Shown: in pieces, positions 8,415 to 17,817 of the stretch
Layout: every line of letters starts with the position of its first letter
How positions within the stretch are numbered: the stretch's first letter is position 1
NCBI GenBank assembly: GCA_049323895.1
Contig: JBMOKT010000025.1
Span: 1 to 64,000, forward strand
From: JBMOKT01 sp049323895
GTDB taxonomy: Bacteria; Bacillota; Peptococcia; Peptococcales; BICA1-8
Direction of reading: 5' to 3'
Length of the DNA stretch: 64,000 bases
The notes under the pieces: model-generated
What the model was told of the DNA's origin: nothing
Database searches by the model: none
Seen by the model: only the letters and a program-made list of their open reading frames with translations
Position numbers and translations under genes: made by a program

Positions 8415-9557
8415 TTAGGCAGGTCTGCTCCACAGCTGATTTTTCTCTAAGACCTCTTGATAAGAGTTCAACAAGCTGGTAAAAATGTTGTGCCATGACT
8501 GTGTAAGTGCATACTGCCTTGCTCCTATGGAAAGCAAATTGCGATAACCTTGTTCCTGAATCAGCTTTTCATTGGCCTGAACAAAACCATCCAGATCCCG
8601 GCAATTGCAAAGAAGTCCATTAACACCGTCACAAATACTCTCTTTGACCCCGCCTGCCGCAAAACCAATTACCGGAAGGCCGCAAGACATAGCCTCCAAC
8701 ACAACATTACCAAAGGTTTCCGTACTGGAGGGGAAAACAAATACATCGGCAGAGGCATAAATTTCCGCCAGTTCCTCACCTGTTTTATACCCGGTAAAGG
8801 TAGCATTAGGAATACTTTCCTGCCGTAAGCTGTGCAGAAGCGGACCATCTCCGGTTATAACCAAATGGATACTGTCACCCAACCTGGTCTGAAGCATCCG
8901 ATAACAATTTATTAAAAGCTGCAGGTTCTTTTCCGGTGACAATCTCCCTACATAAAGCAGCACCGTTTTACCGGAGGCATTCCATACCTGGCGCAGTTTT
9001 TCTTTTCGTTTTCCGGGGTTATATAGTTCCGTATCCACTCCACGGCTCCATAACTCAATATTTTTAATTCCTTTTTCCTGCAATACCCCTATAGTATCCT
9101 GGGATGGCGCATAATTGACCAAACACTGATTGTGAAACCACTGGGTATATTCCCAGAAAATATTCTTCATAAAAGGAAGGTTGTAGAAATCCAGATATTG
9201 GTCAAAATTAGTATGATAAGATGCCACCACCGGAATGCGGTGATTTTGACTGTACTTAAGACCTGTCAATCCCATGTTAAAGTGTGTTATGCAATGAATG
9301 AGATCAGGTCGGAAACGGCTTAGTAAATTTCCAATCCGGTACGGGTTGGGGATACTTAATCTACACTCAGGGTATAAAAAAAATTTCACGCTGAAGGATG
9401 TGTCAACTGTTGTTTGATATTGGTAATCCCTCTCCGCAGGAGCAAAAACGATATTCTCGATCCCTTTTTTATCAAGAAAAGACACCAGCCGACTTAATGT
9501 ATTGGTTACACCGTTTATTTGTGGCAGATAAGTATCAGTAAAATATGCGACTTTCAT
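8415..9557 (-). CDS. GT4-family glycosyltransferase
   Basis: A 380-residue GT-B enzyme of family GT4. The N-terminus reads MKVAYFTDTYLPQINGVTNT, typical of MgtA/glycolipid synthases and mannosyltransferases acting on lipid acceptors. The C-terminal donor-binding half has LLYVGRLSPEKNL and the EX7E motif in STETFGNVVLEAMSCGLPVI. It is probably a cytosolic, membrane-associated enzyme. As first gene of an operon with galU and ugd, it likely uses UDP-glucose or UDP-glucuronate, perhaps to make a glycosyl-diacylglycerol. The exact donor and acceptor cannot be read from the sequence. Confidence 0.85.
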   Translation of the reverse strand: MKVAYFTDTYLPQINGVTNTLSRLVSFLDKKGIENIVFAPAERDYQYQTTVDTSFSVKFFLYPECRLSIPNPYRIGNLLSRFRPDLIHCITHFNMGLTGLKYSQNHRIPVVASYHTNFDQYLDFYNLPFMKNIFWEYTQWFHNQCLVNYAPSQDTIGVLQEKGIKNIELWSRGVDTELYNPGKRKEKLRQVWNASGKTVLLYVGRLSPEKNLQLLINCYRMLQTRLGDSIHLVITGDGPLLHSLRQESIPNATFTGYKTGEELAEIYASADVFVFPSSTETFGNVVLEAMSCGLPVIGFAAGGVKESICDGVNGLLCNCRDLDGFVQANEKLIQEQGYRNLLSIGARQYALTQSWHNIFTSLLNSYQEVLEKNQLWSRPA

Positions 9558-9703
9558 CTACCCCACCCCTTTTTTCCTATTCTGCTAAATTCCTTTTTTT
9601 TTATTTTAGCATCACTTTGTTACAGTTTTTTAAGCTATACATTAACTGGGTGTTAAGAAAAACAAGTAAATAGTCATCATTGTTAATAGATTAAGGGACA
9701 AGC

Positions 9704-10492
9704 TCACTCTTCAAAATATTTAATTAAAATTTCATTAAATAAGCTTTTTGAAGAACAGGCCAGAAAAGCCACCGGTTTGCCGATTAGATTTAAACTTTCT
9801 TTAGAGACAGCATCGTAATAACCACCAACCTCATGCAGGACTATGCCTGCTGCAGCAAAATCCCAAGCCTTTAATTTAGCGGATAGATAAATCTGGATTT
9901 CCCCTCGGGCTATTTTACATATGGCCAGAGAAGCAGCCCCTAAGGAACGATGCCCCCTTATATCTTGAGCCATATTAAAAACTAACCTGCTGTACAGGTT
10001 ATAAAAGATTTGCACACTATTGAGGCTGGCATCTAAAATGCACTCTTTTAAATGACTCTCTTTAACCCGGCCTAATTTTTGATCGTTCAAATAAGCTCCT
10101 TGCCCCGTTATACCTAAATATATATCATCATTCATTACATCATAGACGATACCAAAAAGGGGATTGCCATCCTGATAAAGGGCCACGGAAATGGCAAAAT
10201 CTTTTTTAAAACATACAAAGTTAGTTGTGCCATCAATGGGGTCAATAATCCACACTAAACCACTGATGTCTTGATTATTGTTTTTTTCCTCAGAAATGAA
10301 TTTGTAATCCGGATATTCCTTTCGCAAGTGGGAGATTAAGAAGTCTTGAATTCTCATATCATATTCTGTTAACAAATCCCGCTGATCCTCTTCTTTATAT
10401 AAACAGTAAACTTGACCAACCGGAGCCGTTCTTAACATATTACCCGCTGTAAGAACCAAAGTTTTAGTATAATCAATGATTTCCTTGTTCAT
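9704..10492 (-). CDS. Inositol-monophosphatase-family phosphatase (end of phn operon)
   Basis: A 262-residue member of the lithium-sensitive inositol monophosphatase/CysQ/FBPase family. The metal-binding motifs are FISEEK (first Glu), WIIDPIDGTTNFV (DPxDGT) and the late AWDFAAAGIVLHEVGG (WD). It overlaps the PHP-family gene upstream by four bases, so it is the last gene of the phosphonate operon. In that setting it may remove a phosphate from a sugar phosphate formed after C-P bond cleavage (for example a ribose bisphosphate) or clear 3',5'-bisnucleotides. The family is broad and the substrate is not shown. No phnN or PhnP-type beta-lactamase-fold gene is present in the operon. Confidence 0.8.
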   Translation of the reverse strand: MNKEIIDYTKTLVLTAGNMLRTAPVGQVYCLYKEEDQRDLLTEYDMRIQDFLISHLRKEYPDYKFISEEKNNNQDISGLVWIIDPIDGTTNFVCFKKDFAISVALYQDGNPLFGIVYDVMNDDIYLGITGQGAYLNDQKLGRVKESHLKECILDASLNSVQIFYNLYSRLVFNMAQDIRGHRSLGAASLAICKIARGEIQIYLSAKLKAWDFAAAGIVLHEVGGYYDAVSKESLNLIGKPVAFLACSSKSLFNEILIKYFEE

Positions 10493-11301
10493 ATTAAATC
10501 CCTCAAATATTCCAGAGCAATGGGCAGCCCGCCAATTTCCGTGGTACCGCCATAAATACCATGAAAATCACTGCCTCCGGTTAAAATCATTCCGTGTTTA
10601 GTACCATAGGCCAAAATCCTTTGATGGTCATCGAAATCATGGTCTTCATGATACATTTCTACTCCATCAAGACCCCAGAGCAATAATTCTTCCATGATTT
10701 CATAGGAATTCAACTGTCCGGGATGGGCTAGGACAGCTTTACCGCCATCCAGCTTCACAGCCTGAACGGCTTGAAAAGCATCCACATATGCAATATCCCC
10801 GGCACAGATACCCTGGTTTTTAAAAAGCCGGAAATATAAATCACAATAAATTTCACTGCAATATCCTTTGTCCAGCAAAACTGCCATGATATGTTGTTTA
10901 TAAATACAGGTACTGTTCTTAGCTTTCTCTAAGACTTCCTCCAGGGTAATCTTAAAACCATTTTCTATTAGTGTCTTGATTTGCCACAGGCTGTGGTTAT
11001 TTCTTTTTGTAATTAGAGGGTCACATAACTTTCTAATATTTGGTGCTTTTAAATCAAAATTATAGCCTAAAATATGAACCTTTCTCTTTCTCTTAAAATC
11101 AAATGCCGATATTTCTATCCCCGGAATAACCTTAATTCCGGCTTTTTTCCCTATTAATTGGGCTTTTTCTAAACCAGCCACTGTATCATGATTAACTATA
11201 CCTAAATAGCCCACACCTTTTTGATTTGCTTTTTGAATTGTTTCCTCAATCGTATAGCTGCTATCTGAAAGAGCGGTATGAACATGTAAATCTGCCTTCA
11301 C
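10489..11301 (-). CDS. PHP-domain phosphoesterase, PhnPP-like
   Basis: A PHP-superfamily protein of about 270 residues. Metal motifs are in family order: DLHVHTALSD, NHDT, the glutamate of PGIEIS, VLAHPGQ and GGSDFHG. In Eggerthella lenta and Clostridioides difficile a PHP enzyme in the C-P lyase cluster (PhnPP, cyclic phosphate dihydrolase) converts 5-phosphoribosyl 1,2-cyclic phosphate, the PhnJ product, to ribose 5-phosphate and phosphate. Position in this phn operon and absence of PhnP make the same role likely here. The GTG at 11301 is preferred as start: AGGGAAG precedes it at good spacing, while the upstream ATG at 11364 has a site directly abutting it. Confidence 0.82.
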   Translation of the reverse strand: MKADLHVHTALSDSSYTIEETIQKANQKGVGYLGIVNHDTVAGLEKAQLIGKKAGIKVIPGIEISAFDFKRKRKVHILGYNFDLKAPNIRKLCDPLITKRNNHSLWQIKTLIENGFKITLEEVLEKAKNSTCIYKQHIMAVLLDKGYCSEIYCDLYFRLFKNQGICAGDIAYVDAFQAVQAVKLDGGKAVLAHPGQLNSYEIMEELLLWGLDGVEMYHEDHDFDDHQRILAYGTKHGMILTGGSDFHGIYGGTTEIGGLPIALEYLRDLI

Positions 11302-11373
11302 CCCAACACTTCCCTTACGGTTTGAATTTGAGACATACTTCCTTCTTTGAAAGAGCAGGTTCATTCCTTTTTG

Positions 11374-12072
11374 TTAGGCAACCAGTTTCCCTGCTTGCAT
11401 ATTAAACTGTTTGTCACAGATACCTTCCATAAATTCTAAATCATGAAAAATACCCAGCATGGTAGTACCTTGAGCTTTCAGTTTTTCCAATACTTCTTTG
11501 ACCCGCTTTTTCGATTCATTATCTAAAGAAGCGGTGGGTTCATCCAAAAGAAGCAGCCTGGGTTTTTTAACCATAGCTCTGGCAATATTTAATCTCAGTT
11601 TCTCACCGCCGGAAAAGGTATTAGGATACATATCCCATAATTCCTGGTCCAGCTCAAAATGTTTTAACATCTGGACTGCTTCTCTTTTGGCATATTTGAG
11701 ATTATAACCCATCTCTAATACTGCCAATTCAACCAGTTCCCGAGCAGTAATACGAGGCATTACATTTAAAAACTGTGATACATAACCCACCTCTTTTTGG
11801 CGGAGATGAATTATTTGTCTTTCGGTAGCCTGTGCCAGGTCAATTAATCCATAGGTACCGGATTTATACCAAATTTGACCTGTTTTTGTAAGGTATGTCC
11901 GGTAGATACAGCGAAGAATCGTTGATTTACCGGAGCCACTTTTACCAGTAATGCCCAAAAATTGTCCTTCTTCCAGGGAAAAATTAATATCCTGGCAAGC
12001 TGTGATCTGTTTATTTAATTGGTGTAACTCAAATCTTTTGGTTAGCCCTTGAACCCTAATGATTTTATCCAT
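11374..12072 (-). CDS. phnL: C-P lyase subunit PhnL (ABC-type ATPase)
   Basis: A 232-residue ABC ATPase-like protein with Walker A GKSGSGKST, signature FSGGEKLRLNIARA and Walker B LLLLDEPTASLD. Order in the operon and the segment SQFLNVMPRITARELV match PhnL, which with PhnGHI forms the ribose-1-phosphonate-5-triphosphate synthase and contacts the C-P lyase core. The ATG at 12072 (MDKIIRVQGLTK) follows GAGGAAGG at good spacing, so the longer in-frame start at 12108 is not used. It lies between the hexapeptide acyltransferase and the PHP gene. Confidence 0.92.
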   Translation of the reverse strand: MDKIIRVQGLTKRFELHQLNKQITACQDINFSLEEGQFLGITGKSGSGKSTILRCIYRTYLTKTGQIWYKSGTYGLIDLAQATERQIIHLRQKEVGYVSQFLNVMPRITARELVELAVLEMGYNLKYAKREAVQMLKHFELDQELWDMYPNTFSGGEKLRLNIARAMVKKPRLLLLDEPTASLDNESKKRVKEVLEKLKAQGTTMLGIFHDLEFMEGICDKQFNMQAGKLVA

Positions 12073-12117
12073 ATTTCTATCCTTCCTCTCGATATGCTCC
12101 GGGTACAAAAAATTCCC

Positions 12118-12741
12118 CTATTCCCTATGATATTTCTCCACAAACTCTTCTACACTGAGTAAGAAATCAGGAAATCGTTCTTTAATAGTCTCATATTTCC
12201 AATTCCACCACTCTATGCTTTGTAACTTCTCAATTACATCTGCAGAAAATCTCTTGCGAATTACTCTTGCAGGCACCCCTCCGACAATGGTGAAGGGTGC
12301 TGCATCTTTTGTAACTACAGCCCCGCTGCCCACAATAGCTCCATCACCTATTTTGACACCGGGCATAATAATGGCATTGTGCCCTAGCCAGACATCATGC
12401 CCAATCTCAGCTATTTGCATTTCCCGCCATTGAAAAAAGGCTGTATCATCTTCCGGAGCAAACCCATATAATTCTCTCCGGTAGGTAAAATGGTGCAAAG
12501 TGGGTCTTTTCATGGGATGCTGTGGTGGTCCAATTCTCACCCCGGAAGCAATATTGACAAAATTTCTGATCCTGGCATTCTGAATCTGGTTGTTTCCCGA
12601 CGTGTAGGAGAAATCACCAAATTTAACATTTTCCCAAGTGTTATTAGGTCCAATTTCGGTCCACTGACCAATTTCTACGTTTTCTCCGCAAAAATTCTCA
12701 TGGATGGTTGGTTCCTGAGTTAACTTGTTTTTGCAAATCAT
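12118..12741 (-). CDS. Phosphonate-cluster hexapeptide-repeat acyltransferase
   Basis: A 207-residue left-handed beta-helix protein with hexapeptide repeats (IGDGAIVGSGAVVTKDA) and the active-site region DVWLGHNAIIMPGVKIG. It resembles the xenobiotic-acetyltransferase-like transferases that are repeatedly found in phn operons (the phosphonate-metabolism transferase hexapeptide group). The natural role is uncertain; acylation of an aminophosphonate such as the GNAT enzyme PhnO performs in Escherichia coli is one possibility. The start overlaps the phnM stop by four bases, which indicates translational coupling. Confidence 0.85.
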   Translation of the reverse strand: MICKNKLTQEPTIHENFCGENVEIGQWTEIGPNNTWENVKFGDFSYTSGNNQIQNARIRNFVNIASGVRIGPPQHPMKRPTLHHFTYRRELYGFAPEDDTAFFQWREMQIAEIGHDVWLGHNAIIMPGVKIGDGAIVGSGAVVTKDAAPFTIVGGVPARVIRKRFSADVIEKLQSIEWWNWKYETIKERFPDFLLSVEEFVEKYHRE

Positions 12742-13928
12742 GAAGCCAATCGCTTCCTGGCATAAGTCAACTGAGAAACAAGAGCGCCGTCTACCAGAAC
12801 TGAAGTTATTACAGGGAAGTCCTCGCTATCCATTTTTATTATTACAAGGTCAGCTTTCTTTCCCTCGGTGATAGACCCGTAATCCTGACTGATTCCTACA
12901 GCTCGGGCGGGGTTATTAGTAATTAATTGAAACATGGCCGCCAAATCATGACCATATTTATGGTGGAGGGTAAAGACAGCATGCAATAGAGAAGCCGGAT
13001 AATAATCACTGCAAAGGATATCAATACAACCCTCTTTGATAGCCTCAGCTGCTGATAAATTGCCGGAATGGGAACCACCTAGAAGAACGTTGGGGGCGCC
13101 GGCAACAGTAAACATATCTCTTGCCTTAGCTGCTTTTGCTACTTCGATGGTGATGGGAAACTCGGAAATAACAGTACCAAAGCTTTTGACTAAATCTAAT
13201 TTGGCGATAGAGTCATCATCGTGGGAAGCAATAGTTACATTATTTTCCGCAGCTATTTTGCTGATAGTATGAATTAAATTTATATCCAACTTTTCTTTGC
13301 TTTGGGCTTCCGAAATATGCTGTTCAAGTTCAGCTTCTGTCAGATCCTGATAACCTTTGAGGGTTTCTTTGTAGATATCAATATCTCTAAATTGACCCTG
13401 TCCTGGTGTATGATCCATGAAGGAAAGCAGATGAATTTTGTTTTGTCTGATATAGTTTATTAAATAATCCACACAGTCCACATTATCAATTTCATAACGG
13501 GCATGAAAACGATGATGAATCAGACTGCTTCCATCGTTGACTTTCTCAATTAATTCAGCCAGTTTCTTAATGTTTTCGCTGGTTCTGATTTGTTTAGGGG
13601 AAAAGAATGACTCCTTATATAAGGACAAAGAATGATACATAGTAGTAACACCTTGATTTACTAATTGTTTTTCCACTTCTTTGATAGCCATTTGAAAATC
13701 CAGCACACTGGCAGGACGGGGTGAGGCCATATGTTCAATATAATCGGAATGAATATCAATAAATCCGGGGGCCACATATCCCCCTTGAGCATCTATGACT
13801 TCTAAACTGCCGCCTGCAATTTGACCTGCAGGCACTATTTTGCTGATTCTGTCCCCGTCTATTACCAGATCATAATTGTCAATAATCCGGTCTTCCAAAA
13901 TCAATTTTCCATTAGTAATTAGATACAT
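12738..13928 (-). CDS. phnM: Ribose-1-phosphonate-5-triphosphate diphosphatase PhnM
   Basis: A 396-residue amidohydrolase-superfamily enzyme. It cleaves pyrophosphate from the ribose 1-alkylphosphonate 5-triphosphate made by PhnGHIL, giving the substrate of PhnJ. Visible features are the amidohydrolase opening VAPGFIDIHSDYIEHMASPR, the metal His in MDHTPGQGQF, ASHDDDS, and the late LCSDYYPASLL with the catalytic Asp. Length and motif order match PhnM. It lies 18 bases downstream of phnK. Confidence 0.93.
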   Translation of the reverse strand: MYLITNGKLILEDRIIDNYDLVIDGDRISKIVPAGQIAGGSLEVIDAQGGYVAPGFIDIHSDYIEHMASPRPASVLDFQMAIKEVEKQLVNQGVTTMYHSLSLYKESFFSPKQIRTSENIKKLAELIEKVNDGSSLIHHRFHARYEIDNVDCVDYLINYIRQNKIHLLSFMDHTPGQGQFRDIDIYKETLKGYQDLTEAELEQHISEAQSKEKLDINLIHTISKIAAENNVTIASHDDDSIAKLDLVKSFGTVISEFPITIEVAKAAKARDMFTVAGAPNVLLGGSHSGNLSAAEAIKEGCIDILCSDYYPASLLHAVFTLHHKYGHDLAAMFQLITNNPARAVGISQDYGSITEGKKADLVIIKMDSEDFPVITSVLVDGALVSQLTYARKRLAS

Positions 13929-13946
13929 ATATTCTCCTCCTTTGTT

Positions 13947-14792
13947 CTACAACAGAGAATGAACAAGTTGTTGGGTATAAGGATGCTGTGGGTCTTCTAA
14001 TATTTGATCAGTTAGTCCTTGTTCAATAATCTTACCGCCCAACATCACAATTGTTCTGTCTGACAACATTCGGATTACACTTAGGTCGTGGGAAACTACC
14101 AGCATACTGATTTCCAGTTCCCGCTGAATGATTTTAATCAGATCCAGGACAGCAGCTTGAACCGATAAATCCAGCCCTGTGGTAACTTCATCTAAAAAAA
14201 GGATGGGCGGATTGTTAGATAAAGCCTTGGCAATCTGAACCCTTTGCTGCATACCTCCGGAAAATTTCCCCGGAGCTTCCAATCTCCGATAGGTGGGAAT
14301 ATTTACTTTTTCTAAGAGTTCAGCAGCTCTATCAGTCATATATCCAACATTCCTATTTCCGGCAGCGATTAGTTTTTCAGCGATGTTGCCGATGGAAGAG
14401 AAACCCATTCTTAATCCTAAATAGGGGTTTTGGTAAACCATACCTAGAACGTGATTTCTAATATATCTTTTTTGTTGAGATGTCTCAGTAAAAATATTGC
14501 TTTGACCGTCCTTGTAGCCTTTGATATAGGCGTGCCCGCCGGTCACCTCTTCATCAAAATAGAGGCAGCGCATCAGTGTTGATTTGCCTGAGCCTGATTC
14601 TCCCACCACGCCCAGTATTTCTCCGGGATAAAGGTCTAAAGAAATATCCTGGCAAGCATAAACGGTCTGACACACAGGACAGTAATTTTCTTCCAAATTT
14701 CCTTCCTTTAAATCCTGACAAATAGTACAACCAGGACCAAACTGCTTTCTCAAGTTTTTAACCTGCAAAACCGGTTCTTCCGGATGGGACAT
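13947..14792 (-). CDS. phnK: C-P lyase subunit PhnK (ABC-type ATPase)
   Basis: A 281-residue ABC ATPase-like protein with Walker A GESGSGKST, signature FSGGMQQRVQIAKA and Walker B PILFLDEVTTGLD. An insert near the N-terminus carries four cysteines (CTICQDL and CPVCQTVYAC), similar to the oligopeptide-ABC-like PhnK group. PhnK docks on the PhnGHIJ core through PhnJ and is needed for C-P lyase activity. The ATG at 14792 (MSHPEEP) has GAGGTG six bases upstream; the in-frame GTG nine bases earlier lies inside that site. Confidence 0.92.
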   Translation of the reverse strand: MSHPEEPVLQVKNLRKQFGPGCTICQDLKEGNLEENYCPVCQTVYACQDISLDLYPGEILGVVGESGSGKSTLMRCLYFDEEVTGGHAYIKGYKDGQSNIFTETSQQKRYIRNHVLGMVYQNPYLGLRMGFSSIGNIAEKLIAAGNRNVGYMTDRAAELLEKVNIPTYRRLEAPGKFSGGMQQRVQIAKALSNNPPILFLDEVTTGLDLSVQAAVLDLIKIIQRELEISMLVVSHDLSVIRMLSDRTIVMLGGKIIEQGLTDQILEDPQHPYTQQLVHSLL

Positions 14793-14807
14793 ATTTTTCA
14801 CCTCAAC

Positions 14808-15647
14808 TCAAGATAATTCTTTGTTTAGTCTTTGCAAGCAATAACTGATATCATTGCACTGGTAATACTTTGTATTGGTCTTTTCATCGATCAATTCATC
14901 AAAATAAACTCCTGAAGCTCCACATAATCGGCACTGCCGCTCAGCCATTCTCTCCACTTCAAAGGGATAGTCATCAAAAGCCAGTGAAACTACTTTAGTA
15001 TAAGGCGGTACTGCATAGATTTTTTTCTCTCTGCCCGCCCCCAAAAGAATTAATGCCTTAGAGTGATCTAGTTTAGGATTGTCAAACCTGGGAATAGGAC
15101 TGGGAGCCATGACATAACGGTCATGAACCAGCACCGGATGATCTGCCCCTGTAGCCATACTGCCATGGACCATAATCTGTTCAAAGAGCATCAACCAAAC
15201 TCCGCTGTATTCTTTATCTGCATGCAAACGTTTAGTTGCGTATTCACTAGGTTCAATTTCCCTTAGTGGTTCGGGAATGGGCACTTGCAAAACAAGAATC
15301 TGATCTTCCCGTAGTTCCACTTCGGGAATACGGTGTCTGCTCTGGATTAAAGTTGCTTCTGCAGTCTTATCGGTTTCGTCAATGCCGGTAGTACCGATAA
15401 CCAGCTTTTTAATACTTACAGCATTTACCGATTCATCGGAGCCTTGATCGATAACCTTAAGCCGATCATTTTTGCCCAACAGTGATAATGTTAATTGCAA
15501 TCCGCCGGTGCCCCACCCCCTGGCAATGGGCATTTCCCGGGAAGCAAAAGGAACCTGATAACCCGGCAGTGCTATTGCTTTTAAGGTGGCCCTTCTGATT
15601 TCCCGTTTAGAACCCTCGTCGAAAAAAGCAAAATTATAATTATTCAT
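14808..15647 (-). CDS. phnJ: C-P lyase radical SAM enzyme PhnJ
   Basis: A 279-residue PhnJ, the radical S-adenosylmethionine enzyme that breaks the carbon-phosphorus bond of ribose-1-phosphonate-5-phosphate, giving an alkane and the 1,2-cyclic phosphate. The C-terminal cysteines keep the unusual C-x2-C-x21-C-x5-C spacing known from Escherichia coli PhnJ, within RQCRLCGASG and YYQCNDISYC. The glycine-rich loop RGWGTGGLQ that carries the radical glycine is present. It overlaps phnI by one base, and PhnI and PhnJ form part of one core complex. This is the signature gene of the operon. Confidence 0.95.
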   Translation of the reverse strand: MNNYNFAFFDEGSKREIRRATLKAIALPGYQVPFASREMPIARGWGTGGLQLTLSLLGKNDRLKVIDQGSDESVNAVSIKKLVIGTTGIDETDKTAEATLIQSRHRIPEVELREDQILVLQVPIPEPLREIEPSEYATKRLHADKEYSGVWLMLFEQIMVHGSMATGADHPVLVHDRYVMAPSPIPRFDNPKLDHSKALILLGAGREKKIYAVPPYTKVVSLAFDDYPFEVERMAERQCRLCGASGVYFDELIDEKTNTKYYQCNDISYCLQRLNKELS

Positions 15648-16750
15648 TACTCTTCATCCTTCACTTTGGTTTTTCGCGCACTGTCAAGACTGGACTGGAA
15701 GGTTACATAATGGGGCAGCTTCAAGTGGGAGATAAAGCCGGTGGCTTCCACGCAATCGATATGCAGCAAAACAAATTCTTCGTCATGGACCGGCGAGTCC
15801 AAATGACTTTTTTCCAAACAATTATCTAAAATGCTCATGGCGATGGCTTTGGTCTCGTTTTGTCCATAGCAAATTCCGTAACCAATGCCGAACTGAATTT
15901 CTTTTTTGCCGTTGACCAATTCTTTAATTTCAGGAATCAGAGCTTCTACTTCCGTTACCTGTATTTCACCTATATAAATACCATCATCTTCAGTTTCTGA
16001 ACTATCCAAAGGATAATTAATAGCTACCGGCAAATAGCCTACCCGCAGTTCACCAACCGTGGGGTGCACCGTTCCATACCCTCGGATGGCAGCATAACCC
16101 AAAGCTGTCACTGCACCGGTCTGCCCCCGGGTAAGAACCTGCAGCCGCTCACTCCTGGTGGTGGGAAACTCCAGACTTTTCCGGGTTATATCCTTCGGTT
16201 CTGTATCATCGTTTTCTACAGTGGTCATTAATCCTTCTTCTCTAAGAAAATCTACTACCTTGGGCAAGGTAGTCCGAGGAAACCCTTCTTCAACTTCTGG
16301 GCTTTCTTCAAACTCTTTTAACCATTTTGAGATATCCGCCAAATTTTCTTTATCCAAATCAAAATCAAGAAGCCGATGGGTATAATCATAAGAGGCTCCC
16401 AGGATTTGTCCGCCGGGAATATCCTTGAAGGCTGCCGAAATCCGCCTTTCTACTCGCATCTCCCTGGGATCTACTACCTGTGAGTAATATTTTCGCGGCA
16501 GTGTTGAGCGGTAAGCCCGTAAAAGAAAGGCAGCCTCTTCAGCATTACCCTCAGCCTGTTTGATGGCCAAGGCTGCCAAATCCCTGGAATACAAACTACC
16601 TTCCGACATAATCTGATCAATCATCCCCCGCAGTGTATTCTTAATGACCTCCACTTCGATGACACTACGACCTTTCAAACGTTCATAACGCAATCTTTTG
16701 ATAGACTCTTCGATGGCCCTTATGCCACCTTTAACTGCGACGTATCCCAT
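15647..16750 (-). CDS. phnI: C-P lyase core subunit PhnI
   Basis: A 367-residue PhnI. It starts MGYVAVKGGIRAIEESIKRL, the usual family N-terminus, and has the conserved block ALGYAAIRGYGTVHPTVGEL. With PhnG, PhnH and PhnL it attaches the phosphonate to the ribose C1 of ATP or GTP, releasing the base; isolated PhnI is a nucleosidase. Length is normal. It starts five bases after the phnH stop and overlaps phnJ, which fits tight co-expression of complex subunits. Confidence 0.94.
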   Translation of the reverse strand: MGYVAVKGGIRAIEESIKRLRYERLKGRSVIEVEVIKNTLRGMIDQIMSEGSLYSRDLAALAIKQAEGNAEEAAFLLRAYRSTLPRKYYSQVVDPREMRVERRISAAFKDIPGGQILGASYDYTHRLLDFDLDKENLADISKWLKEFEESPEVEEGFPRTTLPKVVDFLREEGLMTTVENDDTEPKDITRKSLEFPTTRSERLQVLTRGQTGAVTALGYAAIRGYGTVHPTVGELRVGYLPVAINYPLDSSETEDDGIYIGEIQVTEVEALIPEIKELVNGKKEIQFGIGYGICYGQNETKAIAMSILDNCLEKSHLDSPVHDEEFVLLHIDCVEATGFISHLKLPHYVTFQSSLDSARKTKVKDEE

Positions 16751-16754
16751 CTCT

Positions 16755-17342
16755 TCACCTCTTTATTGAAATTGTTGTGGTTCTGGGAATCGCCAGAAGA
16801 TTATGTTCTTTATCGATAAAATAAAATTCAACACCTAATGGATATTCAGCATTTTTAACCGCCCGGTAATGCAGCCAATCTTCAGCTAGGGAAATAGCAG
16901 CATAATTTGTTTCTTTTATACCAGGTCCCTTTAAAATTAACTGGTTTTCATTTGTTATTCGCTCAACTTCAATTATTAACGTAGCTGATAGATGAGGATT
17001 AACCAAATCACCAAGTTTGCATCCCTCGATGGCGTTAAACAGATATTTTGCAGCACTATCGCCTAAAACAAATATGAAATCTGCTTCTTCCAAAGGTGCC
17101 ACTTTGGCATAAGTAAACTGATTGATGTATTTTGCAATCTTTTCGCTATTTTCACTAAGTATTTGAAAGGTTACCTCCGTATCTAAAAGCATTAACATTA
17201 ACAAAAGCATTGATTTATTGCAGTTTACCGGTAAATCAAGCCTTTCGCTTTCTTCTATTAGAGAATTTATAGTTCCCGGTTTAGCTAACGAATCGACTAG
17301 TTTACGATAGGCTTTTTGGGAATCATGAACATGGTCAAACAT
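16755..17342 (-). CDS. phnH: C-P lyase core subunit PhnH
   Basis: A 195-residue PhnH, a structural subunit of the PhnGHIJ core complex needed for ribosylation of phosphonates. The start MFDHVHDSQKAYRKLVDSLA and the later segment LKGPGIKE are typical of the family. Length is normal. Identity is supported by position between phnG and phnI. It is 12 bases downstream of phnG. Confidence 0.92.
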   Translation of the reverse strand: MFDHVHDSQKAYRKLVDSLAKPGTINSLIEESERLDLPVNCNKSMLLLMLMLLDTEVTFQILSENSEKIAKYINQFTYAKVAPLEEADFIFVLGDSAAKYLFNAIEGCKLGDLVNPHLSATLIIEVERITNENQLILKGPGIKETNYAAISLAEDWLHYRAVKNAEYPLGVEFYFIDKEHNLLAIPRTTTISIKR

Positions 17343-17354
17343 ATTGGTAACCTC

Positions 17355-17786
17355 CTAGACATCCATTGTCTCAAAATTAACTTTGGTTTTTAGAAGTTTT
17401 AAGTGCTCTTTCGCTTCACGGGCTGTAATTTTTTCTTCCTCCACCATCAGTACGGATTCCCAGCTTTCTACTTCAGGTAAAGCGGCATTGTAGGCAGCAT
17501 CAATTACAGCCAGATAATAAGCTAATTCTTGCCGATCGTCCAAAACCAAACCGACTCCTGATACCTCATTGATTTGAATTTTACACTCGGTTACCAACAG
17601 TTCACCCAGATAGAACAGTTTGCGAGCAGAACTTTCCCTCATTTTAACCATCACTAATCCATTTTCCGGTTTTTGAATAATTTTTACATTATAGTTTTTA
17701 ATTATTTGTTCTGCCAGTGACCCGGCTAGCTTTTGGTCACCTTTGACCAGAATGGTAGTTCTTCGTTTTCTTAACAATTTTGCCAC
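17355..17786 (-). CDS. phnG: C-P lyase core subunit PhnG
   Basis: A 143-residue PhnG. The segment RESSARKLFYLGELLVTECK is the conserved family core, followed by GLVLDDRQELAYYLAVIDAA. PhnG forms the inner part of the C-P lyase core and works with PhnH, PhnI and PhnL in the first ribosylation step. The gene follows the second permease gene by 31 bases, so transport and catabolism are in one transcript. Confidence 0.92.
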   Translation of the reverse strand: MAKLLRKRRTTILVKGDQKLAGSLAEQIIKNYNVKIIQKPENGLVMVKMRESSARKLFYLGELLVTECKIQINEVSGVGLVLDDRQELAYYLAVIDAAYNAALPEVESWESVLMVEEEKITAREAKEHLKLLKTKVNFETMDV

Positions 17787-17817
17787 CCCTATTAATTGAC
17801 CTGATTAAACTACTTAA